Positions 41,979-50,636 of a stretch of 64,000 nucleotides of DNA are shown one piece after another. Source of the stretch: Microcoleus sp036705565 (lineage in GTDB: Bacteria; Cyanobacteriota; Cyanobacteriia; Cyanobacteriales; Microcoleaceae); the NCBI GenBank assembly GCA_036705565.1, contig JAUBUY010000037.1. One strand, written 5' to 3'. The stretch's first letter is position 1. The number at the start of each line of letters is the position of its first letter. Made by a program: the position numbers and the translations under genes. The notes below the pieces were generated by a model that saw nothing but the letters and a program-made list of their open reading frames with translations, was not told the DNA's origin and did no database searches.

Positions 41979-43484
41979 ATGCTGTACAAAATGAACCGAC
42001 TTTCCCAATTATTCATCCTATTCTTCCTAACACTTTCCTTCTTAGTAACAACCTCAACCCGACCAGTTTACTCGCACTGGGCAGACTTATCCGTAGCAGA
42101 AATAGTAGTCAACGATTTGCAAACCGAAATAACATTAACTTTCCCAACAGGCTTAACAAACTTCGCCGACGACAATCGAGACAGCCAGCTACAACCTGCT
42201 GAAGTTCGCAGCCACCAAACACAGCTAGAAAAGTTTTTCAGCCAACAAATCCGCCTCACAAACAGTAGCAACATTCAAGGCTCCGTAGCAGTAAAACCGC
42301 TAGAAATAGCAGCTAAAAGCACCAGTGTTATCCAGCAGCCCAATACCCACAGCACCTTAATTTTACACTACACCTGGCCCGCACCTTCTCAAGATAAAAC
42401 CCCCGCTTTACCTGATGCAATTTCCATCTCCAAACCAGAGCAATTGCGGATTAATTACAATCTGTTTTTGCCCGGAGTTCCGACAGCTAGCTGTCAAGCT
42501 ACGATTGTGCAAGCCGGTGCTGTAAAAAGCTTTGTGTTTACGCCACAAAACCGCGACTTTTTGTTAGCAGGAAAGGAATCTATCTGGGATTCAGGTTGGA
42601 GTTTGCTGCTAGCAATAGCGGGAGCATTTGCTTGGGGATGCGTGCACGCGATGTCGCCGGGACACGGAAAAACCATAGTCGGCGCTTATTTAGTGGGTTC
42701 GCGGGCTACTCCCCTACACGCTTTATTTCTAGCAGCGACGACTACAATTACTCACACTGCCGGCGTATTTGCTGTGGGCGGAATTACTTTGTTTGCTTCT
42801 AACTTAATTGAGCCAGAAAAATTAGATCCTTGGCTGAGTTTAATCTCTGGTTTATTAGTAGCCTTCATCGGGTTTAACTTACTCTTATCAAAAATCAAGA
42901 CTAGGTTGGTAGTGAGGACTGAATTTCTCAAAAAAATCAAAAGTAAAATTTTTAATAATAAAAACTGGTTTCTAAGGACTAAAGTCTTTACTGCGGAATG
43001 TGAAGAACCAGTAAATCTTTTGACTAGAGGAAGTTGGGAGCGAGAATTTAAGCCTGTAAAACCCGATATATCTCACCACTACCACCATCACGGAGACGGC
43101 CGGATTCACTCGCATTTGCCGCCGGGTGCTGACGGTTCTGCTATTACTTGGAAAAGCTTATTGGCGTTGGGAATTTCCGGCGGTTTGTTGCCTTGTCCTT
43201 CCGCTTTGGTGATGCTGTTGAGTGCGTCGGCTTTGGGCAATGTTGGTTTGGGAATGACGTTAGTGGTAGCGTTTAGTTTGGGGTTGGCTTTAGTGCTGAG
43301 TGCGATCGGATTAATATTAGTTTATGCCAAACGGAATTTTGATAAACTGCCAAAACAGATAACAGCAGTCAAATTTCTGCCGACGATTAGTGCGATGTTT
43401 GTAATGTTTTTGGGCTTGGTAATTACCGGACAGGCTATGTTGAAAATATTGGCTGCAAATCAATGGGTAATTGGCAATGGATAA
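41979..43484 (+). CDS. NicO-family nickel/cobalt exporter-like membrane protein
   Basis: 501 residues; AGGAA sits nine bases before the ATG. N-terminal signal segment (FILFFLTLSFLVTT), a periplasmic domain (about 30-190), then the NicO/RcnA-type membrane core with GCVHAMSPGHGKTIVGAYLV (the HX4D-like metal motif region), TTTITHTAGVFAVGG, and GISGGLLPCPSALVMLLSA. A His-rich cytoplasmic loop (HHYHHHGDGRIHSHLPPG, about 366-384) suggests metal binding. It likely moves Ni2+, Co2+ or a related metal. It is linked to DUF4331 and TPR genes. Confidence 0.85.
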   Translation: MLYKMNRLSQLFILFFLTLSFLVTTSTRPVYSHWADLSVAEIVVNDLQTEITLTFPTGLTNFADDNRDSQLQPAEVRSHQTQLEKFFSQQIRLTNSSNIQGSVAVKPLEIAAKSTSVIQQPNTHSTLILHYTWPAPSQDKTPALPDAISISKPEQLRINYNLFLPGVPTASCQATIVQAGAVKSFVFTPQNRDFLLAGKESIWDSGWSLLLAIAGAFAWGCVHAMSPGHGKTIVGAYLVGSRATPLHALFLAATTTITHTAGVFAVGGITLFASNLIEPEKLDPWLSLISGLLVAFIGFNLLLSKIKTRLVVRTEFLKKIKSKIFNNKNWFLRTKVFTAECEEPVNLLTRGSWEREFKPVKPDISHHYHHHGDGRIHSHLPPGADGSAITWKSLLALGISGGLLPCPSALVMLLSASALGNVGLGMTLVVAFSLGLALVLSAIGLILVYAKRNFDKLPKQITAVKFLPTISAMFVMFLGLVITGQAMLKILAANQWVIGNG

Positions 43485-43641
43485 GCATAAAATTAGGACT
43501 CTCCCTCCTAACTACAAACTTACGAATTAAGCTGTTACGCATTTAAATGGAAAATTCGGGACAGGCTAGAAGCCCGTCCCACAATAGTTTTATGGATTTT
43601 TGACACACAGTTTAAATGTAAAACAGCTTAGTCTGATTTTA

Positions 43642-43672
43642 GATACCCGATTTCTTGAAGAAGCCGGGTATC
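43642..43672. repeat. GATACCCG/CGGGTATC hairpin
   Basis: GATACCCG and CGGGTATC enclose a 15-base loop, itself partly paired (TTCTTGAAGAA). A T-run (TTTTTT) follows at 43683. It could serve as a terminator for the NicO gene while belonging to the AACCCGGTTTCT repeat family. Confidence 0.6.
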
Positions 43673-43705
43673 GGGGTATTCTGTTTTTTAGCCGTTGCTC
43701 ACTTA

Positions 43706-44143
43706 TCAGGCCGCACTATGTTTATTAATAATTTCGGCTAAATCCGGTACTCCCTTTTCCACGTAATTCTTGGCTGAGGGGCGGAGTTTGGCATAGGCGC
43801 CTTTAACCATCGATCTTGTGCTTTTCTCGACCCTTTTGTCGCTGATTTGGAGCAATTCGTCTGCTACTTCACCTTTTCTTTGGGCTAGATATTCTACTGG
43901 GTTGCCATTGTTTACCCCTTCAGCCCACATCGGATCGAGTGCGATCGAGATTTCTGGCAGAAGTTGATCGACGACTTGGGCGCAATAGTCCGCCCGTATC
44001 CCCTTGACAGTAGAGTAGGCAGCTTTCAGAGCCAGACCGCCCAATCCGGAGGCTGCTGCAACTTGTTGGTCTATCAACTTTACACAGTCATCAACAAAAG
44101 TTTCTCTGTTGTTTTCATTCAAGAGAATATCACTAAGTCCCAT
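43706..44143 (-). CDS. DUF6918 family protein
   Basis: 145 residues from the ATG at 44143 (MGLSDILLNENN), preceded by AAGGAA. Family pattern: FVDDCVKLIDQQVAAASGLG, ALKAAYSTVKGIR, LLPEISIALDPMWAEG and VADELLQISDKRVEKSTRSM. Soluble, all-helical, function unknown. Isolated between repeat elements. Confidence 0.7.
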   Translation of the reverse strand: MGLSDILLNENNRETFVDDCVKLIDQQVAAASGLGGLALKAAYSTVKGIRADYCAQVVDQLLPEISIALDPMWAEGVNNGNPVEYLAQRKGEVADELLQISDKRVEKSTRSMVKGAYAKLRPSAKNYVEKGVPDLAEIINKHSAA

Positions 44144-44177
44144 TTTCGCTTTCCTTGATTTAATAGTCAATGTGCTT

Positions 44178-44333
44178 ATACCAATTTTTTATGCGGCTGC
44201 ATAGAATCCGATCCCCCCTAGCCCCCCTTAATAAGGGGGGAACAAGATTCTTATCAAAGTCAACCCCTACTCCCCAACAATCAGGGCGATTTAGGGGGAT
44301 CGAGATATGTGCAACTTTACAATAAATTGGTAT
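44178..44333. mobile_element. 156-bp MITE with ATACCAATTT ends
   Basis: ATACCAATTT (44178-44187) and AAATTGGTAT (44324-44333) are 10-bp perfect terminal inverted repeats. Inside lie GATCCCCCCTAGCCCCCC, a TTAATAAGGGGGG palindrome and TTTAGGGGGATCGAG. It has no coding capacity. Confidence 0.75.
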
Positions 44334-44500
44334 TATTAGCTTCGAGTTCAATCTGACATCATATATCTATTTTGAGCCTTTACTCAAGGTTTCCCAAGTT
44401 TTTTAAGGTTTGAATGTCTCTATGAGACAACCTAATGTTGAGATATTTCTAGTATGTTATGGGAATTAATGTTCAATCTGCTACTCATTATTGACCTGGG

Positions 44501-44566
44501 GTTTGTAGTAAGGGCTTTAGTCCTTATTAGGTGATATTAATGAGGACTAAAGCCCTGACTACAAAC
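44501..44566. repeat. hairpin element (GTTTGTAGTAAGGGCTTTAG arms)
   Basis: The left arm from 44501 and the right arm ending ACAAAC at 44566 are near-perfect complements (AAGGGCTTTAGTCCT with AGGACTAAAGCCCT). Related to 18964-19020. The remainder of 44334-44670 has no believable gene. Confidence 0.75.
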
Positions 44567-44673
44567 TGATGAGTTGCGAACAGTCACATAAAAAAGAGAA
44601 CAGCTCGATAAAAATATTAGAAAGGCTCTGCCTAAGTCCGATCGCACTTGCACGTATGAGCTGGCACGTATAA

Positions 44674-44856
44674 TTAGGATTGGACATTCGGCTTGAGGCC
44701 AGCAGGTACTGCAACGATGGGAAGTTGCAGGGTTTGAGCCGGACGATCGCTCGATCGCAATACTAAATTTTTGGGTAACTTTGCGGAAGTGCTCAGTCCG
44801 GGAAATATGTGAAGCGATAAGGTTAAGCCGGCCGCTAATAATAATTTTTCTAACAT
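44674..44856 (-). CDS. possible small exported protein
   Basis: 60 residues from the ATG at 44856, with GGAGAGAG upstream. The N-terminus (MLEKLLLAAGLTLSLHIFPG) looks like a signal peptide; the remaining 35 residues are featureless. I recognise no family. It may be a real small secreted protein or chance. Confidence 0.35.
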   Translation of the reverse strand: MLEKLLLAAGLTLSLHIFPGLSTSAKLPKNLVLRSSDRPAQTLQLPIVAVPAGLKPNVQS

Positions 44857-45228
44857 GGCACTCTCTCCCATACATATGCCCTAGGGCATAATTCCTCTTA
44901 CACCTACAACATATAAACATCCTCAGTCCCTTGGTGCGATCGCACGGGCCTAGTCTAAGTGACATCTATCACCACGGAGAAGGGGGTGATGGGGATAGGG
45001 GGTGTAGGCCTAGGGGGTAATGGGCATTAGAGATGTGGGGCAGAGTGGAAAATCTTGACTCGCACTTGAGGCGTCAGCATCCGTTGAACGTGTTAAATCC
45101 CTTACACTGCTTCCTTGCAAAACTTCGCTACAAATCAAGAATTGTCCTAGAGAAAGAAGCCGTTGAGTCTCTCTCAAAGGTAGAATTAGCGCGTAGAAGT
45201 TATTTGACACAGCGGAGGTACCGACAAT

Positions 45229-46851
45229 ATGCTTGCATACTTTCTGGCGTTAGCGGTCGGTCTAGGCAGCTTCAGTATTTACATGGCGGCCTTCTTTTTT
45301 CCAGAAGTGCACCGCAAAAGTGATTTTACCTGGAGCGGGGTAGGACTTTTTTATGCGTTAATTTTATGGGCTTGTGCGGGACGAATTACTGGTGCTCTCC
45401 TGCTTGGTCAAATGGCGGGCGTGGCGATGTTGGGGTGGTTTGCCTGGGAAACTCTGACTTTGCGCCGGCAGGTGACGCCCATTGCTGAGCAAACGCCGAT
45501 TCCTCAGTCGGCGAATTTGGCTGCAGCAGGCTTGCCGTTGGCTGGCTTGTTTGCCAAGAAAAAAGAACCCGCAGCAGCGAAAAAACCTAAGTTTGTTCGA
45601 TCGCCCAAACCGAAAACTGATGTGGTTCCAGCACCCACTCTGGATAAGGGCGAGGTAAAGCTAGAGGAACAGCCAGCGATTCCCCCCATAGCTGAAAGTA
45701 TTGCAGAAAGTGCGATCGACGAGGCAACGGCAGAAAGTGCGATCGCCCCTGACTTGAAAATTCCCGACTCGAAACCACCTGCAATTGCAGAAATACCCGT
45801 CTTTTCAGTCGAAACTCCTGCTGCTGAGATTTCACCCACCCCAGCAGAATTAGCCAGCAGCTTCACTCCTCTACCTCTACCTCTAGAAATTTCAGAAATA
45901 GCCGTTGCACCAAGTGTGGAGCCAGTAGAGGCTCAGCCAGAGCCTCCACAGCAGCCAGAAGTCGATGATTTTGACGAGGAAACAGAATGGAGAACAGCCG
46001 TTAAAGAGTCGCAGGCGGCAGCGGCAGCGGCGGCGGCCCCAACGGCGGCCCCAACTCCTCCTACTCCTCCTAAACCAGCTAAAAAATCCGGCGGTTTCGG
46101 TAGTCTGTTTGACAACATCAAAAATAGTCTCGGCGGTATGTTGGGACGGGGTGCGGGTAAAAACAAATCTGATGCAACTCCGCAGACGCCAAAACCTTCA
46201 GTGACTCCAGAATCGATCGCACCTGAATCTCAAATAACGGCAACTCCTGCACCGGGTATCGACCAAATTCTCGAATCCGAATTAGCCGCGGCGGCTGCGG
46301 AAGTGGCAGCCGAAAGCAGCAACACTGCTGTGGAAACAAGCCTTGGAGTGCCTTTTCCCACCAATGTTGAAGCAATGGCCGAGTTGATGGCCACAGAAAC
46401 CGCGAGTTCTGACAAAATAGGGGACGGGACGATCGAAGATCGATCGTCCGCTGACACCCAGACACCTCTGGCTGCGGTTGGTGAACCGGAAGCAGCAGCC
46501 CCTGCTGTATCTCTGGAAACCCAGACACCGCTGGCTGCAGTGGGTGAACCGGAAGCAGCAGGCGTACCGGAAGCAGAAGCCCCTGCTGTATCTCTGGAAA
46601 TGACTGTGGTGGAAATGGCAGCGCCTGTAGAGATAGAAATACCGGGAGAACCTGGGTTGAGCGTGCAGGTGGAAACGGTTTCAGTATCAGTGATCTCGAT
46701 CGAATCTACAGATAAAACACCATATTCTGAGGGAGAACAACCGGAATTGATTCGCCCGAATCCCCCCGATCCGAATCTAGTCGAAACTGCTAAACCGACT
46801 ACTGAATCCAAGTCTGAGAATGTATCCGGCGAAGATAAGCCATCATCTTGA
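45229..46851 (+). CDS. ycf66: Ycf66 family protein with long acidic extension
   Basis: 540 residues. The first about 85 residues are the Ycf66 domain: two or three membrane segments (LAYFLALAVGLGSFSIYMAA, GVGLFYALILWACAGRITGA) and the motif WFAWETLTLRRQ. The rest is a long Ala/Pro/Glu-rich, probably disordered tail with a basic patch (AKKPKFVRSPKPKTD), a poly-Ala/Pro stretch and a near-perfect duplication of QTPLAAVGEPEAA (about residues 414 and 436). Ycf66 is found only in cyanobacteria and some plastids; function is unknown. GGAGG lies 10 bases before the ATG. Confidence 0.9.
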   Translation: MLAYFLALAVGLGSFSIYMAAFFFPEVHRKSDFTWSGVGLFYALILWACAGRITGALLLGQMAGVAMLGWFAWETLTLRRQVTPIAEQTPIPQSANLAAAGLPLAGLFAKKKEPAAAKKPKFVRSPKPKTDVVPAPTLDKGEVKLEEQPAIPPIAESIAESAIDEATAESAIAPDLKIPDSKPPAIAEIPVFSVETPAAEISPTPAELASSFTPLPLPLEISEIAVAPSVEPVEAQPEPPQQPEVDDFDEETEWRTAVKESQAAAAAAAAPTAAPTPPTPPKPAKKSGGFGSLFDNIKNSLGGMLGRGAGKNKSDATPQTPKPSVTPESIAPESQITATPAPGIDQILESELAAAAAEVAAESSNTAVETSLGVPFPTNVEAMAELMATETASSDKIGDGTIEDRSSADTQTPLAAVGEPEAAAPAVSLETQTPLAAVGEPEAAGVPEAEAPAVSLEMTVVEMAAPVEIEIPGEPGLSVQVETVSVSVISIESTDKTPYSEGEQPELIRPNPPDPNLVETAKPTTESKSENVSGEDKPSS

Positions 46852-46904
46852 GCCAAAAAGCAAAAGGTAGAAACCAGAATTTTTTTTGATTCTGCCTTCT
46901 GCCT

Positions 46905-47050
46905 TCTGCCTTATTACTTTTTACTTTTTACTTTTTACTTTTTACTTTTTACTTCTTCCTTCTTCCTTCTTCCTGACATCCGTTATATCCGTTACATCCG
47001 TTACATCCGTCGAGCGAATCCGTTGCCGAACTTCCTTCTTCCTTCTCTTT
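46905..47050. repeat. heptamer and CATCCGTTA repeats upstream of cobQ
   Basis: TGCCTTC heptamers, then TTTTTAC units (five or more from 46918), TTCTTCC heptamers, ATCCGTTA nonamers (from 46979) and ATCCGTTGCCGAACTT. The last words also occur inside uvrC. The array ends eight bases before the cobQ ATG. Confidence 0.85.
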
Positions 47051-47057
47051 TAATATT

Positions 47058-48524
47058 ATGAAAGCAATTATGGTCGTGGGAACAACATCTCACGCAGGGA
47101 AATCTTTACTCGTTGCAGCTTTATGTCGAATTTTTTCTCGACGCGGCTGGCGGGTAACTCCGTTTAAAGGTCAGAATATGGCACTGAATTCCTATGTCAC
47201 AGCGGCCGGCGGAGAGATTGGTTACGCTCAAGCAGTGCAAGCTTGGGCTGCGGGCGTCGCACCTTGGGTAGAAATGAATCCGATTTTGCTCAAGCCACAA
47301 GGAGACATGACTTCTCAATTGATTGTCAAGGGCAGGGCGATCGCCAATGTGCGAGCAGCTCAATATTACGAGCAGTATTTCGATCTCGGCTGGCAAGCTA
47401 TTCGGGACTCTTTAGAATTTCTCAAGCAAGAATTTGACATGATTGTGTGTGAGGGAGCCGGTAGCCCTGCTGAGATTAATCTCAAACACCGCGATTTAAC
47501 AAATATGCGGGTAGCTAAATATTTAAAAGCTCGAACTTTGCTAGTAGTTGACATCGATCGCGGCGGTGCTTTTGCTCACATCATCGGTACTTTGGAATTG
47601 CTCGATCCCGACGAACGAGCTTTAATTAAAGGATTCATTATTAATAAGTTCCGAGGACAAAAATCGATATTAGATCCGGGCCTGACTTGGCTAGAAGAAA
47701 GGACGGGAATCCCGGTAGTTGGGGTGATTCCTTGGATAGACGAAGTGTTTCCCTCAGAAGATTCTCTCGATTTGCTCGATCGGCGTTCTCCCAATTCTCA
47801 AACCGACATAAATATTTCAGTCATCCGCCTGCCCCGAATTTCCAATTTTACCGACTTTGACCCCTTAGAGTCGGAAACTAGCGTCACAGTCAAATATGTC
47901 AGTCCAAAAGACCATTTAGGCCATCCAGACGCCGTGATTTTACCAGGCTCTAAAACTACAATTTCCGATTTGCACGTGCTGCGCCAAACAGGTATGGCAA
48001 AAGCTATTCAAAATTATTTAGTAGCTGGCGGTACAGTCATGGGAGTTTGTGGTGGCTTTCAGATGCTGGGAGAAAGTATCACCGATAAAGAAGGCATTGA
48101 GGGAGAAAAGGGAGAATTTCCAGGATTAGGATTGCTTCCTTTAAAAACTGCGATGGCACCGAACAAAATTGCCCGCCAACGAATCGTAACATCTAACTAT
48201 CCTCAACCGGGTTTGCCAGTTTCCGGTTACGAAATTCATCAAGGAAAAACGCAAATCCTAGAGTCAGATTTGACTCAACCGCTATTTGACGATGCTAGTT
48301 TAGGCATTGTCAATACTTCTCAATCAATTTGGGGTACATACCTGCACGGCATCTTTGACAACGGAGCTTGGCGGCGAGCTTGGTTAAATCACTTGCGGCA
48401 GCAGCGGGGACTCCGCGCATTGCCTACAGGTATTCCTAATTACCGAGAACACCGAGAAACTCTGTTAGACTCTCTAGCAGATACAGTGGAAAAGCATTTA
48501 GATATAAAGCATATTTTAGGTTAA
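47058..48524 (+). CDS. cobQ: cobyric acid synthase
   Basis: 488 residues. It amidates adenosylcobyrinic a,c-diamide at four side chains in cobalamin synthesis. The N-terminal synthetase domain shows MVVGTTSHAGKSLLVAALCR (P-loop-like) and FKGQNMALNSYVTAAGGEIG. The C-terminal glutaminase domain has GVCGGFQMLG (nucleophile Cys) and GTYLHGIFDN (His). It lies upstream of a small ferredoxin gene, 75 bp apart. No cobalamin riboswitch is visible upstream. Confidence 0.95.
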   Translation: MKAIMVVGTTSHAGKSLLVAALCRIFSRRGWRVTPFKGQNMALNSYVTAAGGEIGYAQAVQAWAAGVAPWVEMNPILLKPQGDMTSQLIVKGRAIANVRAAQYYEQYFDLGWQAIRDSLEFLKQEFDMIVCEGAGSPAEINLKHRDLTNMRVAKYLKARTLLVVDIDRGGAFAHIIGTLELLDPDERALIKGFIINKFRGQKSILDPGLTWLEERTGIPVVGVIPWIDEVFPSEDSLDLLDRRSPNSQTDINISVIRLPRISNFTDFDPLESETSVTVKYVSPKDHLGHPDAVILPGSKTTISDLHVLRQTGMAKAIQNYLVAGGTVMGVCGGFQMLGESITDKEGIEGEKGEFPGLGLLPLKTAMAPNKIARQRIVTSNYPQPGLPVSGYEIHQGKTQILESDLTQPLFDDASLGIVNTSQSIWGTYLHGIFDNGAWRRAWLNHLRQQRGLRALPTGIPNYREHRETLLDSLADTVEKHLDIKHILG

Positions 48525-48533
48525 TTAGTTAAC

Positions 48534-48562
48534 AGTTGACAGTTGACAGTTGACAGTTGACT
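48534..48562. repeat. TTGACAG heptamer array
   Basis: Four units of ACAGTTG type between cobQ and the ferredoxin gene. Each unit contains TTGACA, identical to a -35 consensus, but no suitable -10 is evident. Similar arrays occur at 48840, 49170-49200 and 57607-57655. Confidence 0.8.
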
Positions 48563-48599
48563 ATTAACTATTGTTTGTTAGAGTTGAGGTTCAAATTCA

Positions 48600-48836
48600 A
48601 TGACAAAAGTTTGTTTTTTACCAGATAATGTGACAGTTGAAGCTGACCCAGGAGAGCTTTTGCTAGATGTAGCTAAACGTGCAGGGGTTTCTATTCCTAC
48701 CGGCTGTCTCATGGGTTCTTGTCACGCTTGCGAAGTAGAAATTGATGGCGGAGATACGATTTGTGCTTGTATTTCCGGCATCCCTTCGGGGAAAAAGCAA
48801 GTGACAATTAATCTGTATGTTGACCCGAATTGGTAA
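48600..48836 (+). CDS. small [2Fe-2S] ferredoxin
   Basis: 78 residues. Plant-type 2Fe-2S pattern: Cys36-x4-Cys41-x2-Cys44 (TGCLMGSCHACEVE) and a last Cys at 55 or 57 (TICACIS). It is short: the usual C-terminal strands are trimmed. It may deliver electrons to an enzyme still unknown; adjacency to cobQ hints at a redox step in corrinoid metabolism but does not prove it. Confidence 0.88.
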   Translation: MTKVCFLPDNVTVEADPGELLLDVAKRAGVSIPTGCLMGSCHACEVEIDGGDTICACISGIPSGKKQVTINLYVDPNW

Positions 48837-48892
48837 TTTGTTAGTTGGCAGTTGGCAGTTGGCAGTTGGTTGTTGGCATTAGTCATTAGTCA

Positions 48893-49022
48893 TGATATCA
48901 TGTCCGGTCGAGCGATCGCGATTTTTGTAGGGGCGGGTTTACCAACAATACCTGCGAATAATTGACAATCTCAAAAACCCGCCCCTACCAAGATATTATG
49001 GTTAATCGATCGGACATGATAT
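48893..49022. repeat. nested palindromic element, GTAGGGGCGGGTTT family
   Basis: Inner hairpin: GTAGGGGCGGGTTT (48927) with AAACCCGCCCCTAC (ending 48988). Outer arms ATCATGTCCG and CGGACATGAT add a second inverted layer. It fills most of the 48837-49030 gap. Confidence 0.75.
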
Positions 49023-49030
49023 GAGTCATT

Positions 49031-49163
49031 AGGATCGCGAATTAAATAATTTACACAAGTTTGTGGGGAGTAGGGTTGGGCGTCCCGCCCGCCCTTTATG
49101 GACGGGCGGGACGCCCATCCCACAAGAACAATTAAAATTGTAAGTTATTTAATTCGCGACCCT
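49031..49163. mobile_element. 133-bp MITE with 24-bp terminal repeats
   Basis: AGGATCGCGAATTAAATAA-type left arm (49031-49054) matches the reverse complement of the right arm (49140-49163) at about 22 of 24 positions. It contains a GC-rich central palindrome (GGGCGTCCCGCCC / GGGCGGGACGCCC). A truncated relative is at 19373-19475. Confidence 0.8.
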
Positions 49164-49205
49164 TAACAGTTAACAGTCAACAGTCAACAGTCAACAGTCA
49201 ACTGA

Positions 49206-50540
49206 CTAATTCTTTTGCCATTCTTGCTGTTTCTTGCGAGCAGATTGCAGCCATTTTTGGGATTCGGGATAAACAGTTGTCCCGGATTTCACGGATTCTA
49301 ATTGATTGATAATTTGTTGCAACTGGCTGAGGGAGTTATCGGGATTTTGAGAATTCACATTATTTTGCAAGTTGGCAAACAAGCTTTTAGCTGCTTGCAA
49401 AGCTTTTGCAGAATCTTTTTCTGCTTCCAGTCTAATCTGGGTAGTTCCTAAATCTTTTTGATATTGAGCGAGTTTGGTTTGAGCGTCGAGATACCCAGGG
49501 TTATCGACTGAAATCAATTTCAGTCTGTTAATAGCTTCTTGCCACAATTGTGCTATTTGCTCCCACTGTGCGGCGGGATGGGGCGGGTTTTTGGCGGCGA
49601 CGGCGGCGGAGAAAGCAAATTCTTTGGCAGCTTCAATTAAGTTGTCAGCCTGCACAGAACCGGTGGCGACGCCACCCATTGCTTGAAAGTCTCTTTCTGC
49701 TGCTTTGAGTGTTTTTTTAGCCGTTTCTCCCGCGAGGGTTTCGGCGGGAATTTGATTGAGTTGGTCGATCGCACTTTGCCAATTTACCGTCGCTTTTTGT
49801 CTGTCTGCAGCGGTTTTGGCTTGCTGATACTGCTGTTTCGCCGCGTTGAGAGTTTGTTCGACTTGATTTAACTGAGTAAAAGCATTTTTTTGCTGGAAAA
49901 TCTGAGCCTCCATCCGCCCGACATTTTTGCGGGCAGCTTGAAATTCATCGAGTGTAAACCGCCAACTGCAGCTAAAAAAAGAGCAGTACCTCTTTGGGTA
50001 ATAGCCGAGGAACCACACCGGCAAGGCGTCGAGGTGTTTTTGAGCTTCTTTTGCTTTTATTTCGCCCAAGTCAAAATCAGCGACAGCAGTGGCTTTATTC
50101 ACCAGTTGATCGGATTGTTCCACAAGGGCGATCGCCTGCCGGTAATTATGATCCATACTGATAAAACTCGGCAGCAATAATATCGGCATTGTTTTCGCCA
50201 CGGGCCAGCGAATCATCGGGAAAGGCAGGTTAATCAACCAAATTATCCCCGCTGCACTTCCCAGCAAACTCCCAGCAAAGATGATTTTACCGAACAATCC
50301 GGGCGGGCGGTTGGCTTTGACGGCTGCTTTAAGAGCTTGTTCGCTGAAGTTGGGAAATTCGTCTTTGAAGGTATCGCGGATTTCTTCTATTGAGGCGAAA
50401 GTGCCGTTTTGCGATCGCAACTTCTCCAACCGCTTGATTACCATCCGTCGGTAGACATCACCCGCTAGACTATCAGCCGCCGCGCACTTGTCAACTTCTG
50501 CCCGCAAAATTTCAAAAGCTCGATCGGTAAGACGCGCCAT
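49206..50540 (-). CDS. membrane-anchored coiled-coil hypothetical protein
   Basis: 444 residues from the ATG at 50540; AGGTGAG serves as its ribosome binding site, so an upstream GTG is less likely. The N-terminal soluble part (about 1-75; LTDRAFEILRAEVDKC) is followed by a membrane segment (about 85-110; IIFAGSLLGSAAGIIWLINL) and a long helical, Gln/Ala-rich coiled coil (LNAAKQQYQQAKTAADRQKA). Conserved in filamentous cyanobacteria as far as I recognise; function unknown. Confidence 0.7.
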   Translation of the reverse strand: MARLTDRAFEILRAEVDKCAAADSLAGDVYRRMVIKRLEKLRSQNGTFASIEEIRDTFKDEFPNFSEQALKAAVKANRPPGLFGKIIFAGSLLGSAAGIIWLINLPFPMIRWPVAKTMPILLLPSFISMDHNYRQAIALVEQSDQLVNKATAVADFDLGEIKAKEAQKHLDALPVWFLGYYPKRYCSFFSCSWRFTLDEFQAARKNVGRMEAQIFQQKNAFTQLNQVEQTLNAAKQQYQQAKTAADRQKATVNWQSAIDQLNQIPAETLAGETAKKTLKAAERDFQAMGGVATGSVQADNLIEAAKEFAFSAAVAAKNPPHPAAQWEQIAQLWQEAINRLKLISVDNPGYLDAQTKLAQYQKDLGTTQIRLEAEKDSAKALQAAKSLFANLQNNVNSQNPDNSLSQLQQIINQLESVKSGTTVYPESQKWLQSARKKQQEWQKN

Positions 50541-50636
50541 AAAACTCACCTATTCCCTTTTAATTATTTTACAGTTTCCCCGTCCAAATAATTGTTAAAA
50601 TATATAAACCCCACATCAAATATCCGAATTAATTTC

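Noticed and set aside
46852..47057. Cobalamin riboswitch upstream of cobQ
   Set aside because: The leader is filled with heptamer and ATCCGTTA repeats; no B12-box-like sequence is visible.
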